NCBI GenBank assembly: GCA_021774615.1
Contig: JAJFIW010000013.1
Location: 1 to 55,462, forward strand
Reading direction: 5' to 3'
DNA from: Alphaproteobacteria bacterium
GTDB taxonomy: Bacteria; Pseudomonadota; Alphaproteobacteria; UBA1280; UBA6503
DNA: 55,462 bases
In this document: piece after piece, positions 16,930 through 25,776 of the stretch
Layout of the letters: each line of letters begins with the position of its first letter
How positions within the stretch are numbered: position 1 is the stretch's first letter
Position numbers and translations under genes: made by a program
Notes under the pieces: model-generated
Databases searched by the model: none
What the model was told of the DNA's origin: nothing
What the model saw: only the letters and a program-made list of their open reading frames with translations

Positions 16930-17415
16930 TTAAGCAGTAGCATGCTCTGTAGGTTTATCTGGGTCTACCATCTCTAAATCTTCTTCACTTGGCTCAACCA
17001 ATAGAGTTTCCTCTTCCTCTAAAGAGTCGTCATCTTCTTCAGACTCACTAGTGGCATCTTTAGCTACACCATCATACTCAATCTCTTCGATACTTGTGCC
17101 AGAGCTGTCTGTAATTTCGTTGATTTGTTGTTCGTTCAGCCAGCCTTCACTTTGGATAGTAGCCAAAACATCATCTTCAGATGTTGTTTCGGTACGGCGG
17201 TTAACGCCGCGAGCGATGTGTGTTTTAAGTTCGCTCATATCAACCAATTGCTCAGCAATTTCACGCAATGCAATAACTGTGTTTTTATCGTTATCACGAT
17301 CAACTAAAGGAGTTTGACCTGCACTGATATCGCGAGCACGTTGTGCCGCAACCAATACTAATTCAAAACGATTATTAAGAACTTCAATGCAATCTTCAAC
17401 GGTAACGCGTGCCAT
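16930..17415 (-). CDS. rpoZ: DNA-directed RNA polymerase omega subunit with long acidic tail
   Basis: The small assembly subunit of RNA polymerase. Residues 1-65 give the standard omega fold: [41 protein letters not shown]. The protein then runs on to 161 residues, well beyond the usual 80-130, with a strongly acidic C-terminal half (for example [17 protein letters not shown]). ATG at 17415 follows AAGGAA. It is the last gene of its transcription unit, closed by the terminator at 16881-16906. Omega affects how polymerase responds to ppGpp in E. coli, and rsh is the next gene. Confidence 0.94.
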   Translation of the reverse strand: MARVTVEDCIEVLNNRFELVLVAAQRARDISAGQTPLVDRDNDKNTVIALREIAEQLVDMSELKTHIARGVNRRTETTSEDDVLATIQSEGWLNEQQINEITDSSGTSIEEIEYDGVAKDATSESEEDDDSLEEEETLLVEPSEEDLEMVDPDKPTEHATA

Positions 17416-17495
17416 TAATAAACTTCCTTATATCAAAATCTTATAAATACAATCTTCTATATAATAGAGTTTTGGCATTATTTCAATAGAAACAT

Positions 17496-18227
17496 TTAAC
17501 TTTTTAAACTAACCGTCCGCCGCAAGAGTTTTTCTCCATCGATTATTTCTGCAAATAAAAAGCTGTTTTTAGGAATTGCCGACGAAACTTCTAGTAGAGT
17601 TTCACTATCTACCAGCATTAAATTACGTATTTGCCTAAAACCATTAGTTTCCAAAGCTGTCACAACTTGTTGTAACACAACTCGGGACCGCCGCTCCCCT
17701 TGATCGATAACATCTTGAGCTAAAAGTAAGGTGGCTGTTAGCTCTTGCTGGTAAGCATTTAAAATATCCGCAGGGATTTTCGCTTGGATAACAGTAAATA
17801 ATTGGTTAAAAGTATTTTCTATACTTTTCGCCACCCGCATGGTCTCTAGGTTTTCGTCAGCTACCACTACAACCGATGGCATTACTAAAAGTGCTATCTG
17901 TAAAAAAGATGTAATGTCGGCACCACCCTTTAAGCGTATTCCACAAGAGTTGCCACTAATCGGTGTTTTTTTATGGGTATAAAGTATTTTTGCGCCAGCT
18001 TCGGCAACTAAATTTGCATGGTTTGGGGATAAGCTCTTATCAACACATGCCACAATTGCAACATCACATAAACGTACAGCTTCTTTAATTGCAATAATAT
18101 CATCTACAGCAATATCGCCAGAGGTAACAAACACCAAAGCATAGCTAACCTCTGCTTGCCCTTGTCCAAGGTCTGATATAGCGTCAATAAGCTGTTGGCG
18201 ACCTGAAATAATATCCATATTAATCAT
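17496..18227 (-). CDS. Degenerate pantothenate-synthetase-like (PanC-like) protein
   Basis: The 243-residue sequence resembles PanC along much of its length. KGGADITSFLQIALLVMPS aligns with the family's RGVATVVAKLFNIVQPD; VVVADENLETMRVAKSI with AFFGEKDFQQLALIR; and near the C-terminus LVDSETLLEVSS matches the E. coli IRDADTLLEVSE. The N-terminal HxGH nucleotide motif (GALHEGH in PanC) is missing, replaced around residue 37 by SGDIAVDD, and the SSRN motif is also absent. It is therefore unlikely to make pantothenate and may be a pseudoenzyme. The start overlaps the smpB stop (ATGA). Homology is judged by eye; an unrelated Rossmann-like fold is the alternative. Confidence 0.5.
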   Translation of the reverse strand: MINMDIISGRQQLIDAISDLGQGQAEVSYALVFVTSGDIAVDDIIAIKEAVRLCDVAIVACVDKSLSPNHANLVAEAGAKILYTHKKTPISGNSCGIRLKGGADITSFLQIALLVMPSVVVVADENLETMRVAKSIENTFNQLFTVIQAKIPADILNAYQQELTATLLLAQDVIDQGERRSRVVLQQVVTALETNGFRQIRNLMLVDSETLLEVSSAIPKNSFLFAEIIDGEKLLRRTVSLKS

Positions 18228-18700
18228 CCGTTCTGCTTCAGGATACGATGGCGGCTGCGGTTCCAGTCCCGCTCTTTATCTGCTTCACGCTTATCGTGGC
18301 TCTTTTTACCTTTAGCAATAGCTAGTGCTACTTTTACCTTGCCACTTTTCCAATACAAACGCAGTGGGATTAAGGTTAAACCTTCTCGCTCGCGGCTCAT
18401 TTTTAGCCTTTCAAGCTCGATTTTATGCAGAAGAAGCTTGCGCGCTCGGCGCAAATCATGTGCATCAGGGCTAGCGTGCGAGTATTCGCCAATATGGCTA
18501 TTTAACAAAAATAATTCGTCACCTTTAAACACAGCATAGCATTCGTCAAGGTTACCTCTACCTTCACGTAGTGCTTTTACCTCTGTTCCTAAAAGCATGA
18601 TGCCTGCTTCTACCGTATCTAAAATCTCGTAATTATGCCGAGCTTTACGATTTTCGGTAATAGCGTTATCCGGTTTTTTCTTGTTTTGCTTCTTTGCCAT
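18224..18700 (-). CDS. smpB: SsrA-binding protein SmpB
   Basis: Partners tmRNA in trans-translation to rescue stalled ribosomes. The 158-residue protein shows NRKARHNYEI, ETVEAGI-like DTVEAGIMLLGTEVKALR, the FLLNSHIGEY strand, and a basic C-terminal tail (KGKKSHDKREADKERDW) that enters the mRNA channel. Its start lies 35 bases inside the end of mfd, and its stop overlaps the PanC-like gene. The ssrA RNA gene is not in this window. Confidence 0.96.
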   Translation of the reverse strand: MAKKQNKKKPDNAITENRKARHNYEILDTVEAGIMLLGTEVKALREGRGNLDECYAVFKGDELFLLNSHIGEYSHASPDAHDLRRARKLLLHKIELERLKMSREREGLTLIPLRLYWKSGKVKVALAIAKGKKSHDKREADKERDWNRSRHRILKQNG

Positions 18701-21700
18701 TTTCTATTTCTTCTGTTTTTATAAAACCTGCAAGTTCGTCTAGTAAACGACCGATAGCTTGTAAACGATTATGCCCATCAGGCCAACGGCGGTGCCAAAT
18801 AACTTTTTGATCTGCTCGTAAGCTCATAATGCCAGGGTGCGCCAAGATATAATGCAATAGTCCATCAGGATTAGCAAATCTGTCTTGATAAAACCCAATT
18901 AAAACACCTTTTTCGCCCGTTTCAATTTTATCAATATTTAAATAGCGGCACTTATTACGCAATGTTACCACATCAAACAAAGCTTCGACAGGTTTTGGCA
19001 GTGTTCCAAAGCGGTCTAGGAGCTCGTCCTTCATTTCGGCTATTTCTTGTTCTCCAGACAAGGTAGATAATCTTCTATACAAACGCATCCGAGTGCTTAA
19101 GTCAGTTACGTATTCTTCAGGGATACGATAAGTTAAGCCAAGGTTTAATACTGGTGTGAAGGTATCTTCACTGCTATTAACATCACCGCTCTTACGCTGC
19201 CTAATAGCATCTGCTAGCATTTGGTTATAAAGCTCGAAGCCTACTTCCCTAATATATCCACTTTGTTCAGCACCCAATAAATTACCTGGTCCTCGTAAAT
19301 CCATATCGTAGCTTGCAAGGGTAAACCCTGCGCCAATATGGTCAAGGCGGTTTAAAATTTGCAGGCGCTTATGGGCATCTTCTGTCATCTTGCCACCTGG
19401 TGGAATAAGCAAATATGCATAAGCTCGGGTTTTACTCCGGCCAACCCGACCCCGCAATTGATAAAGCTGCGCTAAACCAAAACAGTCGGCACGATGCACA
19501 ATAATTGTATTTGCCGATGGCAAATCTAGCCCTGACTCAATAATAGTTGTGGCGACTAATACGTTAAATTTACCGTCGTAAAAGTCGGCCATTATGCCTT
19601 CAAGGGTTGTTTTATCCATTTGCCCGTGGGCTGTACGTACTTTTACCTCAGGCGTAAGGTCACGGAGTTGTTGCGCTAGTTTATTAAGCCCGTCTACTCG
19701 TGGGGTTACTACATATACTTGCCCACCTCGGTAAACTTCACGCAGCAATGCTTCTCTTATAACTTTACTATCGTACCCCATTAAAAACGTACGAATGGCA
19801 AGCCTGTCTACTGGTGGGGTAGTAATAGTAGAAAGCTCTTTTAAACCACTCATCGACATATGCAATGTCCGTGGGATTGGGGTCGCAGTAAGAGTTAGAA
19901 TATCTACAGTAGAACGCAGTGATTTTAGGCGCTCTTTATGGGCAACCCCAAAACGCTGTTCCTCATCAACTACTACTAGGCCAAGGTTAGCAAAACCGAT
20001 ATTTTTGCTTAAAATAGCATGGGTACCAACCACAATGTCGACCGTACCTTTTTTAAGCCCTTCTTTTACTCGTTTTGCTTCTGCTGTTGGCACAAGCCTA
20101 CTTAAACCACCAACCGTAATCGGGAAATTCTGAAAACGTTTTTTAAACTCTATAAGGTGCTGGCGTGCAAGCAATGTAGTCGGCACCACGACTGCAACTT
20201 GTCTGCCATCGGCTGCTGCAACAAAGGCCGCACGCAATGCTACCTCTGTTTTACCAAAGCCCACATCACCTACCACAAGCCTATCCATAGGCTGCGAACC
20301 AAACAAATCTGTTTCCACATCATCAATAGCTTGCTGTTGCTCGGAAGTTGGCACATACGGGAAGCCAGATACAAACTCGTCATACAGCCCTTCAGGTTTA
20401 TGGTATGCAGGGCGAGTTTTAGAAGAGCGTTCGGCAGCAGTTTTTATCAACTCATCGGCCATTTCCAAAAGCTGCTTTTTAACTTTAGCTTTACGAGCTT
20501 GCCATGCAGCACCACCAAGCCTGTCTAGTTTGCTGCCACCATCTTCGCCACTATAACGGCTAAGCATATCTAACGCTACAACAGGCACATATAGTTTGTC
20601 GCCATTCTCGTATGCTAAGCAGATAAAATCTTGTGCTGTGCCACCTGTGGTAATGGTTTGTAGGTCTATAAAACGCCCAATACCATGTTCACTATGCACA
20701 ACCCTGTCACCGGGGGTAAGCTCGCTAAAATGTTGCAGAACTTCCTCTGCTTTACGCCGTGGTCGGCGTGCACTAGTATTTTGTTTCTCGCCAAATATAT
20801 CTTGTTCGGTTAAAAGCAGCAGTTGCTTTTCTTTATCGTAAAAGCCCCACGGGATTGGGCTAATAGTTAAATTAACCACCCCTTTTTGTACGCAAGCCTC
20901 GCTCCATTCTTTATGTTCTATAAAACTATGGATATCGTGCTCTTCGAGCAACCTTCGTAAGCGCTCTATAGCAGACTGGGTAAAGGCTGATAGCACCACA
21001 ACATCACCAGACTTACCATGCTTTTGCACCATTTCAGCAAGAATAGACGCCACCGTTTTATTTGCCGTTTTCTGGGTTGTTAGGGGTAAATGGCTTTTAA
21101 GACCAACATCAACCATTTTAGTAAATGTTTGGACATTACCGTCATCACCAAGCTGCTCTTTTAAACTTGCATGCAGCCAAGTACCTTTATCAAGAACACT
21201 TTGCCAGTCTTCACCTATCACATACAATAAATCTGGAGGGATAGCCCGATAAGGCTCTTCTTCCGAGTTCTCTTCACCCAAAGAAACTCTACTATCGAAT
21301 GCATCGGTTATTTGGTCATCAAAAATAGCTCTCGCATGGTCAAAAGTTGGGAGGGTAAACAACACGCTGCCTGTTGGCAAATAATCTGTTAGCGTTACCA
21401 AAGGTTGCTCATAAAAAAGTGGCAAGTAATGCCCCATTTGCGGGTGAACTAACCCTTCCGAGATATCCTTATACATAACGTCATGCATACCACTAGGGAA
21501 TAAACTACGGTAGCGATTACGGAAGGTCTCAATCAGAGTTTCATCTAAAATGACCTCACAAGCAGGGAATAACGTAAGCTCTGCTATAGCGTGTCCGCTA
21601 CGTTGTGTGCTTGGGTCAAATTTATATAATGTTTCTAACTCATCATCAAAAAAGTCTAGGCGTACTGGTGCATTATCGCTCGCAGGGAAAATATCCATCA

Positions 21701-22208
21701 ACGAACCACGCACCGCAAACTCGCCTGCTTCCATTACTGTACCAACTCGATGGTAACCTGCTAACAAAAGCTCTTGTACCAACTCTTCACGGTTAATGCG
21801 TTGTTTTGGCTTAATAAACCGACTCAAATTAATATTTTTTGCTGCTGGCACCTTAGTTGCCATTGCACCCACAGTTGTTATTACAACCGTATGGGGCAAT
21901 GGGTTGCGCAATACAGCAAGTGTTTTCATGCGGGTAGCTTGGATTGCAGCATCAGGCGGCAGGCGGTCATAAGCTTGCACATCCCACGCTGGGAATGTAA
22001 GAACCGTTAAATATGGTGCGATAAAAGACAACATCTCGGCAAACTCGACCATCTGTTGGTGGTTACTCGCCACTAATATGCAGGGTGCTGTTTGCTTGCT
22101 AGCTACCTCTGCCACTGCAAACGGTATGCTATGCTCGTCGATACCATCGAGGCGCAGATGTGCACTATCAGATTTTAATGTTTTTAATGAGGATAATATG
22201 TTTAACAC
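18666..22208 (-). CDS. mfd: Transcription-repair coupling factor
   Basis: An ATP-dependent translocase that removes stalled RNA polymerase and recruits UvrA. The 1180-residue protein has the UvrB-like N-terminal module, the RNA-polymerase-interacting domain around residues 500-580 (GDRVVHSEHGIGRF), a RecG-like helicase motor with Walker A GDVGFGKTE, DEEQRFGV and TATPIPRTL, and the C-terminal UvrA-binding domain. The start is GTG at 22208, overlapping the sdhE stop by 7 bases. The recG paralogue of its motor lies divergently just beyond sdhE. Confidence 0.97.
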   Translation of the reverse strand: MLNILSSLKTLKSDSAHLRLDGIDEHSIPFAVAEVASKQTAPCILVASNHQQMVEFAEMLSFIAPYLTVLTFPAWDVQAYDRLPPDAAIQATRMKTLAVLRNPLPHTVVITTVGAMATKVPAAKNINLSRFIKPKQRINREELVQELLLAGYHRVGTVMEAGEFAVRGSLMDIFPASDNAPVRLDFFDDELETLYKFDPSTQRSGHAIAELTLFPACEVILDETLIETFRNRYRSLFPSGMHDVMYKDISEGLVHPQMGHYLPLFYEQPLVTLTDYLPTGSVLFTLPTFDHARAIFDDQITDAFDSRVSLGEENSEEEPYRAIPPDLLYVIGEDWQSVLDKGTWLHASLKEQLGDDGNVQTFTKMVDVGLKSHLPLTTQKTANKTVASILAEMVQKHGKSGDVVVLSAFTQSAIERLRRLLEEHDIHSFIEHKEWSEACVQKGVVNLTISPIPWGFYDKEKQLLLLTEQDIFGEKQNTSARRPRRKAEEVLQHFSELTPGDRVVHSEHGIGRFIDLQTITTGGTAQDFICLAYENGDKLYVPVVALDMLSRYSGEDGGSKLDRLGGAAWQARKAKVKKQLLEMADELIKTAAERSSKTRPAYHKPEGLYDEFVSGFPYVPTSEQQQAIDDVETDLFGSQPMDRLVVGDVGFGKTEVALRAAFVAAADGRQVAVVVPTTLLARQHLIEFKKRFQNFPITVGGLSRLVPTAEAKRVKEGLKKGTVDIVVGTHAILSKNIGFANLGLVVVDEEQRFGVAHKERLKSLRSTVDILTLTATPIPRTLHMSMSGLKELSTITTPPVDRLAIRTFLMGYDSKVIREALLREVYRGGQVYVVTPRVDGLNKLAQQLRDLTPEVKVRTAHGQMDKTTLEGIMADFYDGKFNVLVATTIIESGLDLPSANTIIVHRADCFGLAQLYQLRGRVGRSKTRAYAYLLIPPGGKMTEDAHKRLQILNRLDHIGAGFTLASYDMDLRGPGNLLGAEQSGYIREVGFELYNQMLADAIRQRKSGDVNSSEDTFTPVLNLGLTYRIPEEYVTDLSTRMRLYRRLSTLSGEQEIAEMKDELLDRFGTLPKPVEALFDVVTLRNKCRYLNIDKIETGEKGVLIGFYQDRFANPDGLLHYILAHPGIMSLRADQKVIWHRRWPDGHNRLQAIGRLLDELAGFIKTEEIENGKEAKQEKTG

Positions 22209-22456
22209 TTGTTTTTACTCTGTTTTATCATATTAACCATATACAAGTGTTCGGCTGGTGGTGGCACATCTTCAAAGAACCATTGCAACAAATCTGGGTC
22301 AAAGCATTCGAGCAAAGCGACCAATGCTACAAGATCATTGTCAGACAGAGTATCGAGTTTATCGTTCGCAAAAAAACCTGCTAAAAGCAAGTCGGTTTCT
22401 TTCAACCCGCGACGCGAGCGAAATAGAATTTCTTTTTTAAGTCTCTCTTTATCCAT
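22202..22456 (-). CDS. sdhE: FAD assembly factor SdhE (YgfY/Sdh5 family)
   Basis: Promotes covalent attachment of FAD to the succinate dehydrogenase flavoprotein subunit. The 84-residue size is typical, and the RRGLKETDLLL segment (residues 15-25) is the family's conserved RGxxE motif. Acidic and aromatic residues at LECFDPDLLQWFF also fit the five-helix fold. It precedes mfd with a 7-base overlap, an arrangement common in alphaproteobacteria; no sdh genes are in view. Confidence 0.93.
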   Translation of the reverse strand: MDKERLKKEILFRSRRGLKETDLLLAGFFANDKLDTLSDNDLVALVALLECFDPDLLQWFFEDVPPPAEHLYMVNMIKQSKNKC

Positions 22457-22462
22457 AACAAT

Positions 22463-22551
22463 ATTGTATATACTAACTTATCTTTAAAATATACAATTTA
22501 AAAGCCATGCTACAACTGAAAATACACGCATAATTTTGTAGGGTACAAAAT
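22463..22551. promoter_or_regulatory. Inverted repeats with TTGTA/TACAA half-sites between sdhE and recG
   Basis: The divergent intergenic region holds two perfect inverted repeats: ATTGTATAT (22463-22471) with ATATACAAT (22489-22497), and the tighter ATTTTGTA-GGG-TACAAAAT (22533-22551). They share the TTGTA/TACAA half-site, which suggests operators for a dimeric regulator acting on recG, on sdhE-mfd, or on both. Neither is followed by a long T run in a way that suits a terminator. Confidence 0.4.
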
Positions 22552-22640
22552 ATATGGGATTTTTTATTGGGAAAAAGGAGTGTAGTATAACTACACGACT
22601 GATGAGCAATGAAAAATATCATGTTTTTTGTGCCTGAAAA

Positions 22641-24755
22641 ATGAGGATACCGTTAAAACTGTCTGCATCTAATACCATTACTACACATTTCGAGAAAATA
22701 GCATCTCTCGGCGAGAGGTTATCTGTGCGCTTACGTAATTTATGCGGGCAGCGTTATACAGATATTTTATTACACCTCCCCACAGGCTTAATAGATCGCC
22801 GCAACCTTTGCACCATTGCCGAAGCCCAAACAGGCGAAGTCGCAACCATTAAAGTAAAAGTTTTAAGCCACCACTTTTCCCCATCTCGACGCAAAATGCC
22901 GTGGAAAATTAATACATCTGACAGCAATGGCGACCAGCTAGAGCTTATATTTTTTAACGGTGGTAAATGGCTAGAGAACAAATTCCCCGTTGACCAAGAG
23001 GTTTATGTATCAGGAAAAATAGAGGCTCTCCTTACCGAAAAGCAAATCATCCACCCCGAGTCATTCCTTGGTAGCCTTGTCCCAGCGCACGTGGCAAAAT
23101 TATGGCCTACTTACCCACTTACAGCAGGGATTACCCAAGCTACCATAACCAAAGCTGTTGGCGAAGCATTGGCCGTTATGGATACAGACAAAAACCTTAA
23201 CCAAGAATGGCTCCCCGACGAACTAATTAAAAGCCACAACTGGGTAAACTTTAGAACTGCCATAAGGCAGTTGCACCTCCCCGACGATATAAATACTCTT
23301 GAGCACGAAAACCCTGCTCGGCAAAGGCTAGCTTTTGACGAAATGCTAGCTTGGCAAATTGCCCTTGCAAAAGTACGTAACCAAACTCGGATCCAAAATG
23401 GCATCGCCCACCCCCCTGTTATGGAGCTACGGCAAAAGCTTATCGAAAATCTACCGTTTGATTTAACCAACGACCAAAAGAAAGTCCTACTCGAGATTGA
23501 TGAAGACATGATGCGCCCCACCCCAATGCTACGTTTATTGCAGGGTGATGTTGGTGCAGGTAAAACCATTGTTGCTTTTGCCGCGGCTGTGCGAGCTGTT
23601 GCTGCTGGCTACCAAGTTGCGATTATGGCACCTACCGAAATTCTTGCCTCTCAGCATTATATTACCTCCCAAGAAATGCTCGAACCGCTTGGGGTTAAAT
23701 GTGCACTGCTTACTGGTAAAATGAAAATGAGCGAGAAACGTAAAATTTATAAATCTATCCTCGAAGGTGAAGTACAAATTGTATTTGGTACCCATGCGCT
23801 AATCCAAAAAGATGTTGAGTTTAAAAACCTAAGCCTTGCAATTATCGACGAACAACACCGTTTTGGCGTACGGCAACGGATGGCACTGTCTGACAAACAT
23901 AAAGGCAATGGCACAACCCTAGATATTTTAGTAATGACAGCTACCCCTATACCCCGAACTTTAGCTTTAACTGTTTATGGGGATATGGATGTATCGATAT
24001 TACGAGAAAAACCACCAGGCAGAACGCCAGTTAAAACTACCGTAATGTCTACCGATAAGATAAGCGATATTATCGGCGCTACCGAACGCATTATTGAGCG
24101 CAAAGAGCAAGTCTACTGGGTTTGCCCACTAGTTGAAGAAAGCGAAAAAAGCGACCTTGCCGCAGCTACCCAACGTTTTGAACAAATACAAAAACACTAT
24201 GGCGACCAAGTGGTGCTTTTACACGGCAAAATTAAGGCGGCCGAAAAAGAAAAAATCATGGCCGACTTTAAAGCAGGCATTTATAAAATAATGGTCGCAA
24301 CCACCGTTATCGAAGTGGGCATAGATGTGCCCCAAGCAACTACCATGGTTATTGAGCACGCCGAACGTTTTGGCTTGTCGCAGCTCCACCAGCTCCGTGG
24401 TCGGGTTGGGCGTGGTGCTGACCAATCCCACTGTATTTTACTATACGCCCCACCACTAGGGCATTATGCCACCGAACGCCTACAAGTAATGCGCGACACT
24501 GACGACGGCTTTATAATCGCCGAAAAAGACCTAGACCTCCGTGGCCCTGGCGAAACTCTTGGCACCCAACAAGCAGGGCACTGGCTATGCAAAGTCGCCA
24601 ACCTCGAGACCGACAAAGAACTACTTATCCTCGCCCGCAATACCGCCGAGAGTATGCTTAAACACCCCATGCCAGCAGAGCAAGAACAAGCTGTGAACTA
24701 CCTCCTGCAAATTTTCGAACGTGACGATGCCACCCAACTGGCACAATCGGGTTAG
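22641..24755 (+). CDS. recG: ATP-dependent DNA helicase RecG
   Basis: Remodels stalled forks and branched DNA. The 704-residue protein has an N-terminal wedge/OB domain (about 55-160; LLHLPTGLIDR), helicase domain 1 with Walker A GDVGAGKT, DEQHRFGV and TATPIPRTLA, and domain 2 with QLHQLRGRVGRG and DLDLRGPGETLGTQQAG. ATG at 22641 is used because the same frame has a TGA at 22635. The ribosome site is weak. An 11-codon reading frame with its own upstream AAGGAG ends 3 bases before this ATG. Confidence 0.96.
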   Translation: MRIPLKLSASNTITTHFEKIASLGERLSVRLRNLCGQRYTDILLHLPTGLIDRRNLCTIAEAQTGEVATIKVKVLSHHFSPSRRKMPWKINTSDSNGDQLELIFFNGGKWLENKFPVDQEVYVSGKIEALLTEKQIIHPESFLGSLVPAHVAKLWPTYPLTAGITQATITKAVGEALAVMDTDKNLNQEWLPDELIKSHNWVNFRTAIRQLHLPDDINTLEHENPARQRLAFDEMLAWQIALAKVRNQTRIQNGIAHPPVMELRQKLIENLPFDLTNDQKKVLLEIDEDMMRPTPMLRLLQGDVGAGKTIVAFAAAVRAVAAGYQVAIMAPTEILASQHYITSQEMLEPLGVKCALLTGKMKMSEKRKIYKSILEGEVQIVFGTHALIQKDVEFKNLSLAIIDEQHRFGVRQRMALSDKHKGNGTTLDILVMTATPIPRTLALTVYGDMDVSILREKPPGRTPVKTTVMSTDKISDIIGATERIIERKEQVYWVCPLVEESEKSDLAAATQRFEQIQKHYGDQVVLLHGKIKAAEKEKIMADFKAGIYKIMVATTVIEVGIDVPQATTMVIEHAERFGLSQLHQLRGRVGRGADQSHCILLYAPPLGHYATERLQVMRDTDDGFIIAEKDLDLRGPGETLGTQQAGHWLCKVANLETDKELLILARNTAESMLKHPMPAEQEQAVNYLLQIFERDDATQLAQSG

Positions 24756-24767
24756 TTTTATTCAAAA

Positions 24768-24860
24768 TACCCTTGAAAAAGATATAAACCATAACCAAAT
24801 TAGTGACTAATACACGATTCATCTTCTATTCTTTTCAACTAAACTAGACTCACTCTACGG
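24768..24860 (+). promoter_or_regulatory. 5' block of the first small-membrane-protein cassette
   Basis: This stretch is repeated, with changes, at 25230-25320. Shared elements in order are ACC(C)TTGAAA (24770-24778), ACCATA, TACACG (24811-24816) and ATCTTCTATT. TTGAAA-to-TACACG spacing is 38 bases here and 37 in the second copy. It probably carries the promoter and leader of the downstream gene; the exact -10 is unclear. Confidence 0.5.
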
Positions 24861-24867
24861 AGATATT

Positions 24868-25179
24868 ATGAGCAATAAACTTACTAGAACCATATCATCA
24901 TTGATATTTATAGTGTCGGTAATAACCTTAACTAACTTAGTTGTAACCATAGTTGGGGGAGACTTATCTTTTCTTAAAGTAGTTACTTTAGGGGCAATCT
25001 CAGTGCTAGTAATAACTATTACTAGAGAAATCCTGAAGCGACCAATAAAGAATTGGTTTGATGATGATGGCGACGACGATGATAATAATGATGCTGACGC
25101 GTCACTTTTTGCCAATATTTTAATAATAGCTTTAATATTGTTATCGTACGCGGCATATATACATATGGCATTTACGTAA
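24868..25179 (+). CDS. Small membrane protein, cassette copy 1 (unknown function)
   Basis: I do not recognise a family. The 103-residue product has two membrane spans near the N-terminus (about 9-29 and 36-55), a striking acidic loop (DDDGDDDDNNDADAS, about 65-79), and a third span (about 80-101) ending in MAFT. A clear ACGGAGA ribosome site precedes the ATG. The gene forms a complete unit with its own 5' block and terminator, both echoed in the next cassette; the last codons and 3' flank (CGAAACAAAGAA) are also shared, so the two probably arose by duplication and then diverged. Confidence 0.65.
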   Translation: MSNKLTRTISSLIFIVSVITLTNLVVTIVGGDLSFLKVVTLGAISVLVITITREILKRPIKNWFDDDGDDDDNNDADASLFANILIIALILLSYAAYIHMAFT

Positions 25180-25185
25180 ATCGAA

Positions 25186-25223
25186 ACAAAGAAGGCTTGG
25201 TATTAAACCAAGCCTTTCTTTGT
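25186..25223 (+). terminator. Terminator of cassette 1
   Basis: Arms AAGGCTTGG (25192-25200) and CCAAGCCTT (25208-25216) are flanked by ACAAAG and CTTTGT, giving a stem of about 15 pairs with one bulged T, then a T-rich run. Arm sequence is nearly identical to the terminator at 25777-25822. Confidence 0.85.
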
Positions 25224-25229
25224 TCTTAA

Positions 25230-25320
25230 TACCTTGAAATTATAATTTTAATAACCATACATGAATCTGATACACGTCTTATCTTCTATTTTTTACCTAC
25301 TAAGGAACTCTTGCCAGTTT
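25230..25320 (+). promoter_or_regulatory. 5' block of the second small-membrane-protein cassette
   Basis: Matches the 24768-24860 block: TTGAAA at 25234-25239, ACCATA, TACACG at 25271-25276, then ATCTTCTATT and an A-C-T-C near the end. It lies directly after the terminator of cassette 1, so cassette 2 is likely transcribed independently. Confidence 0.5.
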
Positions 25321-25342
25321 AATAAAACGGAGAGACATATAC

Positions 25343-25771
25343 ATGGGAATAACCATACACCGTATTAAATTATTCTTTATAAACTTAAGATACGATTTAA
25401 AAAAAGTAGGCTCGATATTATGGGGTATACCAAGACTCTTCATCACAGAAAAAAAATGGTTACTAAACTATTTTTTTAATACTATGGATGTACTAGTGGC
25501 ATTAATAATATTTATGTTAGGGGTATCCCTCGGAATTGAAACAATACTTATGATTGCGGGAGTACCTGAACATACAGGGACAAACATACCATTGTATATA
25601 AAAGCAATAATATTAGTTTCTTTGCTAATATTACTGCTTAAAACCATGGACTCAGCATGTGCAGTGATTTCTGGGCGTTTAAAATATTGGATACCAGAGA
25701 GTACATCATCTTTATTAGCAAGCATTATAGTTTTCTTTGCCATATGGGGCACTTATATAGCATTCACGTAA
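25343..25771 (+). CDS. Small membrane protein, cassette copy 2 (unknown function)
   Basis: I do not recognise a family. The 142-residue product starts with a basic amphipathic stretch (about 1-45, IHRIKLFFINLRYDLKKV) and then has three spans (about 49-75, 83-103, 121-141), ending TYIAFT, close to the IHMAFT end of copy 1. The ribosome site ACGGAGAG also matches copy 1. It lacks the acidic loop. Three spans, similar tails and repeated flanks suggest a shared origin, but internal sequence identity is low by eye. Confidence 0.65.
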   Translation: MGITIHRIKLFFINLRYDLKKVGSILWGIPRLFITEKKWLLNYFFNTMDVLVALIIFMLGVSLGIETILMIAGVPEHTGTNIPLYIKAIILVSLLILLLKTMDSACAVISGRLKYWIPESTSSLLASIIVFFAIWGTYIAFT

Positions 25772-25776
25772 TACGA

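Noticed and set aside
22580-22625. CTGATGAG followed by GAAAA beside a hairpin, resembling a hammerhead ribozyme core
   Set aside because: No stem II can form between the two core boxes (only GCAAT lies between), and there is no NUH cleavage site joined to a stem III.
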